DNA of 64,000 bases from Rhodopirellula islandica. Lineage in GTDB: Bacteria > Planctomycetota > Planctomycetia > Pirellulales > Pirellulaceae. The notes beneath the pieces were generated by a model. It had not been told where the DNA came from, did no database searches, and saw nothing but the letters and a program-made list of their open reading frames with translations. A program made the translations under genes and the position numbers. Where the stretch lies: NCBI RefSeq assembly GCF_001027925.1, contig NZ_LECT01000017.1:415537-479536 (forward strand), read 5' to 3'. Positions 1-9,401 of this stretch are shown piece by piece; the first letter of the stretch is position 1; each line of letters starts with the position of its first letter.

Positions 1-141
1 CCACAACCCGAAATAGCTGGTGAAGATAAACAGAACCACAACAATCCCGGCGAAAATCACCAGTGCACCAATCAACAGTGCAGAGGTGACCTTGGGCATC
101 TGAGCCAACGGCAGGGTGTCCAGCAACAACGATGCGATCAT
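1..141 (-). CDS. Probable flotillin-like protein FloA, N-terminal 47 residues (runs off the window)
   Basis: Only the first 47 codons are present, read leftwards from an ATG at 141 and open to the window edge. They encode a short N-terminal stretch, then one strong hydrophobic segment at about residues 20-42, then FTSYFGLW. A single N-terminal membrane anchor followed by a YFGLW-type sequence suits the FloA/YqfA family of bacterial flotillin-like proteins, which scaffold membrane microdomains; the diagnostic repeat region lies outside the window. Any other single-span membrane protein would fit nearly as well. The gene is codirectional with the membrane-protein gene that ends at 331. Confidence 0.45.
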   Translation of the reverse strand, partial: MIASLLLDTLPLAQMPKVTSALLIGALVIFAGIVVVLFIFTSYFGLW

Positions 142-330
142 GGGGCGTCTCAAGAGGGCGGCACATTTCAATCCAGGCGAAGCTGCCAGATCGGAAGAGG
201 CCCTGAAAGGATGCGAGGAAGGCGATTTTTCCTTCGGAAAGGCTTTCGAAGGCCGCTCTCATCGTCCTGGCCCCGTCATCCAGTGTCAAGCGCAGCGACC
301 CCGCCACAACCTCCGTTCAGGCAACTTCAC

Positions 331-2145
331 TCAGCCAGACACGTTGCCATTCTCGCCGGCCTCGGAAACAACCGGGACGGCGGAAGGATCGCCCGCTGAG
401 GCTGGTGGATCCCCGCCCATCCACTCCGCCAGCGAACGCGTTCCCGCGGCCACACACTCGGCTTCCTTCAGCTCCGCCAAAGTCTTCCAAGCCGGGTGGT
501 TGCTCGCCGGGCGGAACCGATGAGCCAGTCGCATCACTTCGGCCAACAGAATCGTCTTGGCGGGGCGAGCGAGTGTGAGCTGATTCTCCTGCCCCGGCCC
601 CGTCACAACACGCCGCAGAAAGTTGCCTTCAATGAGTCGCGTTTCCATCTCGTGCACCACTCGACTGGAAAGCCCCAAGCGATCAGACAATTCCTGACGC
701 CCCACCGCCTCTCCGCCGGCAAAAGCGATGGCAACTTCCGTCATGATCGGCAGCATCCAGTCCGGATCGCCCGCCGGCAGATCCTCTTGTTGTTCGCTGC
801 GTCGGCGGAACTCTTTGCCACGGACGGTTTGCAGGGTGTAAGTCAGAATCAAACCGAACAACACGATCAACCAAGTCAAATAGATCCAGAGCAGGAACAA
901 CGGGATCACACCGATCGACCCGTACAGTTCCAAGTAAGGCACCGCCGTGGTCACGTAGATTTGAAAACCGTACTTGGCGAATTCCCACAGCACCGCACTC
1001 ACCGCCGATCCCATCACAGCGGCGCGCACGGAAACATGGGTGTTGGGCATCAACGCGTACAACAGGAACAACAACACCCAAGCGGCCAGCAGCGACAACG
1101 CATGCTGCAAAATCCAAACCGGCCCCGACCCTGCTCCCAAATCCCCAAACCAATCGATGACCTGCGCTGACATGTAAAGACTGAGTGCAAGCAGCCCGCT
1201 GCCCAGCGTGATGATCGACCAGTGAACCGCCACTCGCAAATGAATCGGACGCTGCGTCGGTGCGTCGAAGATTCGATTGAACAGATATTCCGTCGCATCC
1301 GCCAACGCAACGGCCGCGTAGATGAACAGCAGCAATCCAAAAACTCCAATCGAAGCAAAATCCAGCGAAGCAATCTTGGACGTCGCACCATGCAACGTCT
1401 GGCGAATGATTTCGCGTGCCTGATCGTCGGCCTCCGCTTTTCCCACCAGTTCTTCTGCATCGACAACTTCCCCGGCCGCGTCTTCCGCCGTGGGTGGATA
1501 ACCGTCGATCGCTGGGACTGTCACGTTGCCTTGCAACTGGCCATCCGATCCGCCCCCCAGTCCTCCGGCTTCCATCGCAGCATCTGCCAACTTGTCTGGG
1601 TCTTCCCGTTCAGCCTCCACGACGGTTTCAATCACGGCGTCGTCCGGATCACCGAAGTCCGGCGTGTTCACTTCCGACGCATCCACCGCGAGCTCGATCG
1701 GCAACGCCCCCGGATCCGGTTCTGGAACCGGGATGTATTCGGCGGGAATCTGCGGCACGCCAAAGAACGAATACAACTGGTTCTCCACTCGCAGTTGCAC
1801 GTCGTCGAGCCCACCGAAGACGCGAAACATCACCAGCCCCAACACCACGACGGGGATCAACGAGAAGATCGTTCGATAGGTCAACTCCGCCGCCATTCCT
1901 TCGGCTCGATGGCGGTGCAATTGTTCGCCACAGTGAATGACAAGGTCCCAGGCGGTGCGCAGTTGATGCTGGCGTCGGGACAGCTCATCCCTGGGTCGCT
2001 CAATCGTTTCGACGAGATAGTTCCACCAGTGACGCACGGTGTTTTCCTTGGAAGGGTGGTCGGTGGGAGGAGAAATCGAAACGAGGGTCTCAATGGGAAA
2101 GCGTTGTGAGTTGGCACGCTGCGATCCAATCGGTTTGGCAGGCAC
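331..2145 (-). CDS. YihY/BrkB-family (RNase BN-like) inner-membrane protein with C-terminal winged-helix region
   Basis: A 604-residue membrane protein of the YihY/UPF0761 family, historically mislabelled ribonuclease BN; its function is unknown. Hydrophobic segments begin near residue 88 (AELTYRTIFSLIPVVVLGLV) and continue in a cluster from about residue 260 to 440, ending in the family-typical GSIGVIPLFLLWIYLTW. Between first and second spans sits an unusual insertion of about 150 residues rich in Asp, Glu, Pro and Gly. The soluble tail (about 460-570) resembles a winged helix (QELSDRLGLSSRVVHEMETR), as in longer members. The start lies 11 bases after the dehydrogenase stop, so the two are probably cotranscribed. 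An internal start in the first 40 codons cannot be excluded. Confidence 0.85.
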   Translation of the reverse strand: MPAKPIGSQRANSQRFPIETLVSISPPTDHPSKENTVRHWWNYLVETIERPRDELSRRQHQLRTAWDLVIHCGEQLHRHRAEGMAAELTYRTIFSLIPVVVLGLVMFRVFGGLDDVQLRVENQLYSFFGVPQIPAEYIPVPEPDPGALPIELAVDASEVNTPDFGDPDDAVIETVVEAEREDPDKLADAAMEAGGLGGGSDGQLQGNVTVPAIDGYPPTAEDAAGEVVDAEELVGKAEADDQAREIIRQTLHGATSKIASLDFASIGVFGLLLFIYAAVALADATEYLFNRIFDAPTQRPIHLRVAVHWSIITLGSGLLALSLYMSAQVIDWFGDLGAGSGPVWILQHALSLLAAWVLLFLLYALMPNTHVSVRAAVMGSAVSAVLWEFAKYGFQIYVTTAVPYLELYGSIGVIPLFLLWIYLTWLIVLFGLILTYTLQTVRGKEFRRRSEQQEDLPAGDPDWMLPIMTEVAIAFAGGEAVGRQELSDRLGLSSRVVHEMETRLIEGNFLRRVVTGPGQENQLTLARPAKTILLAEVMRLAHRFRPASNHPAWKTLAELKEAECVAAGTRSLAEWMGGDPPASAGDPSAVPVVSEAGENGNVSG

Positions 2146-2156
2146 TCACCAATGCA

Positions 2157-3143
2157 TCACGTCACCGAGCATCGAAGCGGTCGACCGGACAAGCCCGCGA
2201 TCAAGTTGTCGACCGCAATCTCAGCCATCGCATTTCGACTGGTGTGAGTCGCGCTGCCGATGTGCGGCAAAATCACACAATGAGCGGACTTCACCAACGG
2301 GTGCTCGGCCGACAGAGGCTCAGGCGTCGTGACATCCAATCCCGCCCCGAAAATCGACCGGTTTTCCAAAGCCTCGACCAGCGCGTCTTGATCCACAATC
2401 TCACCGCGTGCCGTGTTCACCAACACCGAGGTGGACTTCATTTTCGAAATCGCCTCCGCGTCGATCAGGTTGCGAGTCTCGTCGGTCAGAGCGACGTGCA
2501 CCGAAACGAAGTCGCTTTCGGCCAACAAAGTGTCGAGTTCGACGCGGCGGCCACCCAATTCTTTTTCCACCTCGGCTTGGTCACTGCGTGAGGTGTACAG
2601 CAGGTTCATGCCCCATCCGCCGACCAATCGCCGTGCGGTTGCCCGACCAATGCGTCCCATGCCGACGATCCCCAGCGTTTTGCCGGCCGGTTCGACACCC
2701 AGCCAGCCCGTTGGCTCCCAGGTTTTCCACTCGCCCTCACGAACTTGATTGCCCGCCGGCAGGACGTGCCGTGAAGCGGCAAACAACAACGCGACGGCCA
2801 AATCAGCGGTGGCATCGGTCAACACGTCTGGCGTGTTCCCGACCGCAATGCCTCGCGTCTTGGCCGCATCGACGTCAATGTTATTGAATCCGACGGCGTA
2901 GTTGCTGATCACCGCCAACTGGTCCCCGGCGATCTCCATCATCTCCCCGTCGATCCGGTCGCTGAGCATCGTCAGCAATCCGTGGCGGCCTTTCACCAAC
3001 CGGCACAGTTCCTCGCGACTGGGCGGCATCGTTTCCGGCCAAACCTCGACCTCACAAACCTCCCGCAAACGCTGCAAAGACTCACCAGGGGTCTGCCGCG
3101 TGACCAAAACACGGGGCCGTTTGACTGCTTCGTGGCTCTCCAT
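2157..3143 (-). CDS. D-isomer-specific 2-hydroxyacid dehydrogenase (glyoxylate/hydroxypyruvate reductase type)
   Basis: A 328-residue NAD(P)-dependent cytosolic oxidoreductase interconverting a 2-oxoacid and a D-2-hydroxyacid; glyoxylate or hydroxypyruvate is the likeliest substrate. The Rossmann motif GMGRIGRATARR is near residue 160. The family catalytic triad is visible: Arg in VNTARGEIVD, Glu in TTPEPL and His in LPHIGSATHTS. SNYAVGFNNIDVDAAKTRGI is the usual catalytic-domain signature. Length is normal. It precedes the YihY-type gene by 11 bases. Substrate specificity cannot be read from sequence alone. Confidence 0.9.
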   Translation of the reverse strand: MESHEAVKRPRVLVTRQTPGESLQRLREVCEVEVWPETMPPSREELCRLVKGRHGLLTMLSDRIDGEMMEIAGDQLAVISNYAVGFNNIDVDAAKTRGIAVGNTPDVLTDATADLAVALLFAASRHVLPAGNQVREGEWKTWEPTGWLGVEPAGKTLGIVGMGRIGRATARRLVGGWGMNLLYTSRSDQAEVEKELGGRRVELDTLLAESDFVSVHVALTDETRNLIDAEAISKMKSTSVLVNTARGEIVDQDALVEALENRSIFGAGLDVTTPEPLSAEHPLVKSAHCVILPHIGSATHTSRNAMAEIAVDNLIAGLSGRPLRCSVT

Positions 3144-3506
3144 CTTCTCAATTCCCCTTCGCGGCTTTCTTCGAAACCGGCATAATGGATCCTAGTCCCG
3201 CGACCAGGGCTTCTCGTGACCTAAAAATGATACGATGGAGTCCGCCTGCGAGACACGGGGTTCAAAATCGCGTCTGGATTCAAAATGGCATCTGGGTTCC
3301 AGATCAATTGGGTACCGGATCAGCGAATGGAAACAGTGATCCTTTCCTGAACCCGCGTGCCTTGCGATGCGAACAGATTTGCAAGCCGAACAGCCCCAGC
3401 AAGTCCGGTTCCGAAGACGGACCCTGACCCCACCCTTCCAATTTGACCCTTTCCCCTTCGACGAGACTTCTGGATGAATCATCGACGCAGCGGCCAGCGT
3501 TCACTC
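3144..3506. other. Intergenic region between divergent genes
   Basis: No gene is supported here. The region separates the minus-strand dehydrogenase from the plus-strand TPR gene and should hold both promoters; no clear -35/-10 pair stands out. Two imperfect 18-bp tandem units (3261-3278 and 3279-3296, both beginning TTCAAAAT) are the only visible structure. Confidence 0.5.
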
Positions 3507-5318
3507 ATGAACCTCTACCGTCCCTTCGCCGACACACTCGGCCACCCTCGCGTCTTGGCGGGCGTCGCGGTCCTTTGTTTCTCTGCGTTGCCCGTTGACT
3601 CGGTCCAGGGCCAAGAATCCGTCACCGAACAGGCTCCGGCGCCTCCGGTCACGCCCGTGCCCCCCGGCGCCCCCCCGTTGCTGCCCTCGCAAATGAAGCA
3701 GTCGACGGATCCCGGCCAAGCGGATTTGGACGAAGCGGTGCTGAAACGCATTGATGCCGAATCCAATGAAGACCTGGAAGCGGTCGCCTCGTTGATCGAA
3801 TCAGCCTTGGCCAAAGGCCTCGATGACGAAAATCAGTCCTTTGCGAAAAAGATGCTCGGCAGCATCCAACTTCAGCGAGGCCAAGGCATGGCCGGCGCAA
3901 TGACTCGCATGAGAGGTCGCCGCGCGTTGCAAATGCGTGACGAAGCCCTGCGGGTTCTCGACCAAGCGATCGAAAACGATCCGGAATTGGCCGAAGCCCA
4001 CATGCTGATCGCGCGTTTGAACTTGCTTCCCGACGGGGACGAAGAACGGATCGCCAAAGCCACCTCCGCCGCCATCGAATTGCTCCAAGACGATCCCAAG
4101 GAACTCAGCACGGCTTACTTGCTCCGTGCGATGACCCAAGACAAAACCGAGGATCAACTGGCCGACCTTTCCAAAGCCATTGAACTGGACCCCTCCAACG
4201 CGGATGCCGTTCGTCAGCGGGCTGGTCTGCGAATGCAAGCGGGCAAGATCAACGAAGCCGTCGAAGATTTGCAAAAGGTGCTGGAACTCGACCCCACCAA
4301 CGAACAAATCGCCGCTGCCACGGTTCAGCAACTGGTCGAACTCGATCGAACCGACGACGCGTTGGAACTGCTGAGCAAGACCATTCAGGCTCGCCCCAGC
4401 GAAGGGCTGTATCGTCTGCGGGCGTTGCTGTACACCAACATGGATCGTGAAGGCGATGCATTGGCCGATTTGAACAAGGCCCTCGCGATGCAGCCCAAGG
4501 ACCCAATCGCCCTGCTGCAACGAGCTGAGATTTCTCTGCGACGCAACGATGTGAAGGACGCCAAACGTGACCTGGACGCCGCCATCGACCTGGCACCGCA
4601 AGTCGAACAACTTGATCAAGCGATCGTGGTTCGTTGCTTCATCGCGGTGGAAGAGGGTCGCATGGCGGACGCGATCAACGACATGAAAATCTTGATTGAC
4701 CGCAGCCCAGACGATGTTTATCGCCAATTGCAATTGGCGACCTTGTACTTGCAAGACGACCGGCCTCGGCAAGCCATCGAGATGCTCAGCGGTGTGCTCG
4801 ATCGCGATCCGAAAAACGCTTCGGTCCTGCGTTCTCGTGGCGACGCCTACTTGGCGGTTGGCGATCATGCCGAAGCCATCGCGGACTACGAAAAAGCGCT
4901 GACCAACCTCGATGCCGAGAAAGAAGCCGACTCGATCATTCTGCCCAGTGTTCTCAACAACCTGGCTTGGGTGCTTGCGACTTCGCCGAAAGATGAAGTT
5001 CGAAACGGTGCGCGTTCACTCGAACTTGGACTGCGAGCCGTCGAAATGACGGAGGAAGCCGAAGGGCACATCCTCAGCACGTTGGCAGCGGGATACGCCG
5101 AAGCGGGTGACTTCGAAAACGCGATCAAATGGAGCGAAAAGGCGGTGGAAGCTGCCAAGAAAGAAATCGCAGACGGCGCCGATGAAGAATCAGTTCAACT
5201 TGAACAACTTCAAGAAGAGCTGGAATCCTATCGCGCCAACGAACCCTGGCGTGAGAAACAGGACACCGAAGAAAATGAGATCCCATTGCTGTCCCCTGAT
5301 GACTTGATTGACACCTGA
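3507..5318 (+). CDS. Exported tetratricopeptide-repeat protein
   Basis: About 603 residues. After an N-terminal hydrophobic export signal (VLAGVAVLCFSALPVDSVQG) and a Pro-rich linker comes a long array of TPR units, for example NPL-like helices such as AIENDPELAEAHMLIARLNL, AIELDPSNADAVRQRAGLRM and VLELDPTNEQIAA, covering most of the chain up to about residue 560. TPRs are helical protein-binding scaffolds; no catalytic domain is visible. The ATG at 3507 places the signal peptide at the extreme N-terminus; an in-frame ATG at 3474 would add 11 polar residues. The next two plus-strand genes are also exported proteins. Confidence 0.85.
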   Translation: MNLYRPFADTLGHPRVLAGVAVLCFSALPVDSVQGQESVTEQAPAPPVTPVPPGAPPLLPSQMKQSTDPGQADLDEAVLKRIDAESNEDLEAVASLIESALAKGLDDENQSFAKKMLGSIQLQRGQGMAGAMTRMRGRRALQMRDEALRVLDQAIENDPELAEAHMLIARLNLLPDGDEERIAKATSAAIELLQDDPKELSTAYLLRAMTQDKTEDQLADLSKAIELDPSNADAVRQRAGLRMQAGKINEAVEDLQKVLELDPTNEQIAAATVQQLVELDRTDDALELLSKTIQARPSEGLYRLRALLYTNMDREGDALADLNKALAMQPKDPIALLQRAEISLRRNDVKDAKRDLDAAIDLAPQVEQLDQAIVVRCFIAVEEGRMADAINDMKILIDRSPDDVYRQLQLATLYLQDDRPRQAIEMLSGVLDRDPKNASVLRSRGDAYLAVGDHAEAIADYEKALTNLDAEKEADSIILPSVLNNLAWVLATSPKDEVRNGARSLELGLRAVEMTEEAEGHILSTLAAGYAEAGDFENAIKWSEKAVEAAKKEIADGADEESVQLEQLQEELESYRANEPWREKQDTEENEIPLLSPDDLIDT

Positions 5319-5437
5319 GAGCAGGTCCTCGGAGCCGGTCGCCGACAACCGCACTCTCGGAAGTGCGGTAGGATGAGCCAAGTCAACTTCGCTCACTTCT
5401 GAGCGGGATTCGTCCCGCTTCCCTTCCGAGTGCTCCC

Positions 5438-6709
5438 ATGCCGCTGCATCGATTCCCGCCACGGACCGCACGTCCGTGCCTCTCTTGGTTGGTAGCCAGC
5501 GTGTGGCTAACCGCAATGGCGTCGGCCCACGGCATCGTCTTCGCAGCCCCGCCGAGCGCCACTGAGACCATCGCCAACCGCTTGGTGAAAACACTCAACG
5601 GCGTCGAAGCAGAAGGAGTCGGTCACGCGGCCGCGATGGAGTTGATGTCAGAGTCCCTGCAGGCGACTCCTGTCACAACGCCGCAACTTTTCGCGACGCT
5701 GAATTCGATGGCGGAGGCCAACCCGCGAGCCAAGAACTGGCTACGTTTGCTGGCCTCGCAACAAATCGAGCTGGCCGATTCCAAAGCGAAAACGGGTTCA
5801 ACAGAGCGGTCCTTTGACGCTGACTTGCTGACGTTCTTCAATGATCGGACGCACGATGGCGATGCCCGGTACCTGGTTTATCGCCACCTCATCGACCGCG
5901 ATCCCGAACGACTCGAAACGTTGCTCGAGCAAGCCGTTGACGACCCGTTCATCCCGCTTCGGTACTTGGCAATTCAACGAAAACTGAAGCTGGCGGACGA
6001 TTTGGAAGGGGAGAACGCCATCGAGGCCTATCTTGAACTGCTCCCCTTGGCCCGACATCCAGACCACCTCCGAGACATCACCGGTTCCCTGAAAAAACTC
6101 GACCGCCCGGTTCAGCTCGCCAAACAGCTTGCGATGATCATGCGTTGGCACGTGATCGCTCCCTTCGACAACCAAGACAGCGAGGGTTTCGACCAGGTCA
6201 CCGATGTGGAAACCCAGTACGTCGACTCACCGCTCGACGTCGAACTGCTGGATCAATCGTTTGCCGCAAAGCCGTCGTCGGGAAACGATCCCACGCCAGC
6301 AGACGAAATGCTCGATTGGCAACCGCTTGCCACGGACGACAACGCCGGGATGGTGGATTTGAATCCAACCTACAACAACGCCAAAGAGGCAATCGCCTAC
6401 GCGGTGTGTTATTTCGAATTGCCCGAGGACGAAACGACGGACGCCCAAGCACGCCTGGGTTCCATCAACGCCAACAAGGTTTGGGTCAACGGGGAACCAG
6501 TCCTGAGCAACGAGGTGTACCACTCCGGTTCGAGCATCGATCAGTATGTCTCGAACTGCCGACTTCACCCTGGGCTGAATTCGGTCCTGTTGAAAATTTG
6601 CCAGAACAACCAAACCGACCCCTGGGCTCAGGATTGGCACTTTCAGTTTCGGTTGACGGATTCAACTGGCCGCGGGATTCCCGTGACCGTGGTCAACGCC
6701 GCTCGCTGA
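5438..6709 (+). CDS. Exported protein of unknown function
   Basis: A 423-residue protein I do not recognise. It starts with a basic region and hydrophobic core (LSWLVASVWLTAMASAHG), a plausible Sec signal. The first half is largely helical and Leu-rich (LETLLEQAVDDPFIPLRYLA, HEAT-like in feel). The last 100 residues contain KVWVNGEPVLSNEVYHSG and LHPGLNSVLLKICQNN, which resembles the beta-sandwich phrase 'vwvNGk ... l..G.N.ilvKv' of secreted carbohydrate-active and planctomycete proteins. It sits 119 bases after the TPR gene and 39 bases before the PQQ gene, so cotranscription is likely. Confidence 0.75.
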   Translation: MPLHRFPPRTARPCLSWLVASVWLTAMASAHGIVFAAPPSATETIANRLVKTLNGVEAEGVGHAAAMELMSESLQATPVTTPQLFATLNSMAEANPRAKNWLRLLASQQIELADSKAKTGSTERSFDADLLTFFNDRTHDGDARYLVYRHLIDRDPERLETLLEQAVDDPFIPLRYLAIQRKLKLADDLEGENAIEAYLELLPLARHPDHLRDITGSLKKLDRPVQLAKQLAMIMRWHVIAPFDNQDSEGFDQVTDVETQYVDSPLDVELLDQSFAAKPSSGNDPTPADEMLDWQPLATDDNAGMVDLNPTYNNAKEAIAYAVCYFELPEDETTDAQARLGSINANKVWVNGEPVLSNEVYHSGSSIDQYVSNCRLHPGLNSVLLKICQNNQTDPWAQDWHFQFRLTDSTGRGIPVTVVNAAR

Positions 6710-6748
6710 GTCTTTTCTCACCAACGACTTCCTCAGGACCTGACTGTC

Positions 6749-8032
6749 ATGCCTCTCTCCTCTCGCTCCATCCGCCTCGGACTGTTCGCAGCGAGCATTG
6801 CCGGACTTGGAGTGTTTTCTCCCCATGCATCGGCCCTGGATTGGCTGCAATTTCGCGGGTCGGACACCACATCCTCGTCCAGTGAGATCACACCTCTTCC
6901 GGTCGACAATTCCCTCCCGGCGACTTGGGAAGTCCCCACGGCAGCCCGGGGCATCAGCAGCCCCATCGTGATTGGTGATTCCGTCGTGGTCACCAGCAGC
7001 GGAGGAGAAGACGAACGGGACCTGTACATCGAAGCGTTTGACGCCGAAGACGGATCACGCCGATGGCTCCGCACTCTGCATGCTTTGGGACGACCCTACA
7101 CCCATCCAACCAGCGCCAATGCCTCGCCATCTCCAGCCAGCGATGGCGAAAAGATCGTCGCTCTGTTCAGTTCGTGCGATTTGGTTTGCTTGAAAACGGA
7201 CGGCACGCCGCTTTGGTATCGAGCCCTCGCGGTGGATCACCCACGCACTGGCAACGATGTCTCCATGAGCAGTTCCCCTGTGATCCTGGACGACGTGGTT
7301 GCTGTTCAGTTGGAGAACCAAGGCGACTCCTTTTCCAGCGGCGTCGATCTTGAAACCGGCGAAACTCTTTGGACGCGGTCGCGACCACGGCGTTCTGGCT
7401 GGGCCACTCCCGTCGCAGTTCGATTGCCCGATCCCGCGTTCGTGTTTCAGAATTCCGATGGCATCGAAATCGTGGCAGCTCGCTCCGGTGAACTCATCGC
7501 AACGCTCGCGATCTCCGGCAGCATCACATCGTCCCCCACCTGGGCTCCTCCCCTGTTGCTGGTCCCAGGCAACGGCATCACCGCTTTCAACCTTCGCGAA
7601 CCGTCGTTCCCAATCGCGTGGGAAAACACTCGTCTGAATTGCAGGAGTGCTTCGCCCGTCGTCCACCATGGGCAGGTGATCGTGAACCAAGGATCAGTCC
7701 TCGCTGCCGCGGACTTTTCGACCGGCGAATCGACCTGGAAGACTCGCATGCGAGATGTCAAATCCGTCTGGGCCACCCCCATCGCCACTGCCTCGGGGAT
7801 TTATGTGGTCGACCAATCCGGAACCATCACGGTGGTCGGCGAAGTCGACGCCAGTGAGAACGAGGGAGATTCCGGCACCACCAAAGTAGAAGTCCTCGGC
7901 ATTGCGGAATTCACCGGTCCAATGCTTGCCACCCCCGCGGTCTCGGATGGTTCGCTGTTCCTTCGCAGCGATTCGTCGCTGATCAAGCTCGCTCAACCGA
8001 CTGGCACGGAATCCAAGCCCGCCCCGGAATGA
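6749..8032 (+). CDS. Exported PQQ-like beta-propeller protein
   Basis: A 427-residue protein with signal peptide (LGLFAASIAGLGVFSPHASA) followed by LDWLQFRGSD and propeller blades of the PQQ/BamB type, such as YIEAFDAEDGSRRWLRTLHA, LVCLKTDGTPLWYR and GVDLETGETLWTR. Planctomycetes encode many such exported outer-membrane-protein-like propellers; their roles are mostly undefined and this fold need not bind PQQ. It lies 39 bases after the preceding exported protein and is followed by a strong hairpin at 8060-8109. Confidence 0.88.
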   Translation: MPLSSRSIRLGLFAASIAGLGVFSPHASALDWLQFRGSDTTSSSSEITPLPVDNSLPATWEVPTAARGISSPIVIGDSVVVTSSGGEDERDLYIEAFDAEDGSRRWLRTLHALGRPYTHPTSANASPSPASDGEKIVALFSSCDLVCLKTDGTPLWYRALAVDHPRTGNDVSMSSSPVILDDVVAVQLENQGDSFSSGVDLETGETLWTRSRPRRSGWATPVAVRLPDPAFVFQNSDGIEIVAARSGELIATLAISGSITSSPTWAPPLLLVPGNGITAFNLREPSFPIAWENTRLNCRSASPVVHHGQVIVNQGSVLAAADFSTGESTWKTRMRDVKSVWATPIATASGIYVVDQSGTITVVGEVDASENEGDSGTTKVEVLGIAEFTGPMLATPAVSDGSLFLRSDSSLIKLAQPTGTESKPAPE

Positions 8033-8059
8033 TTTTATTGAACTGGTCGTCTTAAACTC

Positions 8060-8109
8060 GGCCGCTCCGGCGACCTGGGTTCAAAAACCGCAGGTCGCCA
8101 GGAGCGGCC
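8060..8109. repeat. GC-rich inverted repeat downstream of the PQQ gene
   Basis: Arms 8060-8077 and 8091-8109 are complementary over about 18 bp with one unpaired base (left arm GGCCGCTCCGGCGACCTG). There is no T-run after it, so it is either a weak terminator for the PQQ gene or one of the intergenic palindromic repeats also seen at 29.8 and 42.1 kb. Confidence 0.65.
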
Positions 8110-8260
8110 TCGCCCCATAAGTCATATCGACGTCACGTGGCCGTCACTCCATGAGCGAATTCGCTCAATTGGCACAGCACTTGCCTCTGGTGTCCTTGAG
8201 GCGGCACCGCGAACGTTCGCGTTTGTCGTTCCCAACAACGTGAATCCATCCGAGGAAGCC

Positions 8261-8956
8261 ATGCGCACCGAACTAAAATCGATCGATTGGTTGAAAGTGT
8301 TTGACCAAGAACCGGACGTTGGCCTGACGGTCGTCGGGGAGAATGGCCAGATCATTCATTACAATCACGCCGCCCTCCGTTTGTTCGGAGTCGACGACGA
8401 GGACTTGCTCGACAAAAACCTTCACGATGTCTTTTCGGAGGAATACGTCCGTGAACGAATGTCCTGGGTCCAAGAGGTCATCGACACGAACAAGCCACTT
8501 CGAGCCACACACATCTACTGCGGTCGGATGCTGGTTTCGTCGTTCTACCCTCACCATGATGACGATCAGCATTTTGCAGTGATTCTGACCCGGCTGGATG
8601 GCGTGATCCCAGAAGGGAACATCAAGGAAACGCAAAGTCAGTTCATCGACTTAGGACCGCTCTCGGTCCTCAGCCCTCGCGAATTGGAGGTGCTCGTGTT
8701 GCTGGGACAAGGCAACAGCGTTCCCGAAGTCTCGCGACTCCTGTACCGCAGTCCCCGGACGATCGAGCGGCACAAAACGGAGATTGGTCACAAGCTTGGT
8801 GTCTCATCGATCTCACAACTCACGCGGTTGGTTGCCCAAGCGGGCCTTCGTCCGGAACACCTGCCGTTGCAACGCTTTGACGCCGTCAGAAAACCGCACG
8901 ATTGCACGCCTGACTTGTTGCCAGTGAACACAGAAGCATCCTCTTCAACCGTTTAA
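8261..8956 (+). CDS. PAS-domain transcriptional regulator with LuxR-type HTH
   Basis: About 231 residues. An N-terminal PAS domain (about residues 8-105; VVGENGQIIHYNHAALRLFG, EDLLDKNLHDVF) is followed by a LuxR/FixJ-type helix-turn-helix (about 135-195; LSPRELEVLVLLGQGNSVPE, RSPRTIERHKTEIGHKLGV). There is no receiver domain, so it probably senses a small ligand or partner through PAS rather than phosphorylation. The ATG at 8261 is preferred because GAGGAA lies just upstream; a GTG at 8240 is in frame but has no ribosome-binding site. Targets unknown. Confidence 0.88.
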   Translation: MRTELKSIDWLKVFDQEPDVGLTVVGENGQIIHYNHAALRLFGVDDEDLLDKNLHDVFSEEYVRERMSWVQEVIDTNKPLRATHIYCGRMLVSSFYPHHDDDQHFAVILTRLDGVIPEGNIKETQSQFIDLGPLSVLSPRELEVLVLLGQGNSVPEVSRLLYRSPRTIERHKTEIGHKLGVSSISQLTRLVAQAGLRPEHLPLQRFDAVRKPHDCTPDLLPVNTEASSSTV

Positions 8957-9401
8957 CCGAGCTCGGCGGCTCGGTTGCCCAACATCACTCTCCACTTAGC
9001 TCCATTCTGGTGACTGTTGGACGTCTGCACTGGATGCTGCACCAGGTGACGATCAAGTGAATCGTTCCGTTCAACGATTCAACAACGCGCCATGAATCGG
9101 TGTCAGTGTTCTGGGGCCGCGAGATCATTTCATTCGGGCAGACCGGCGTCGATCAGGTGGCAACCAAACTCTCCAGCGACGGAAATGGTTCCTGTGCCAT
9201 CTGAACCTCCCTCGCCTCCATGAATTGCTCCTTTGAAAACACTGGCTTTCAGGGGCAATCACGCTCGGCTGGTGGTCCCAAACGTCTTCCATGTGACCAC
9301 ACAGGGACTTGACACGGCATCCCAACGGCTCAGACTGCACCCCCCGCACATTTTACGGCCGCGATATCCCTGTTGCGGAGTTTGCTTCTGCGTCGAATTC
9401 T
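8957..9401. other. Intergenic region before the ECF sigma gene
   Basis: Roughly 445 bp with no convincing coding sequence on either strand; short open frames here lack ribosome-binding sites and protein-like composition. It should contain the promoter of the sigma-factor gene at 9402. Confidence 0.45.

Noticed and set aside
3801-4868. Antisense frame (355 codons) inside the TPR gene
   Set aside because: TPR repeats produce long repetitive antisense frames; no independent support.
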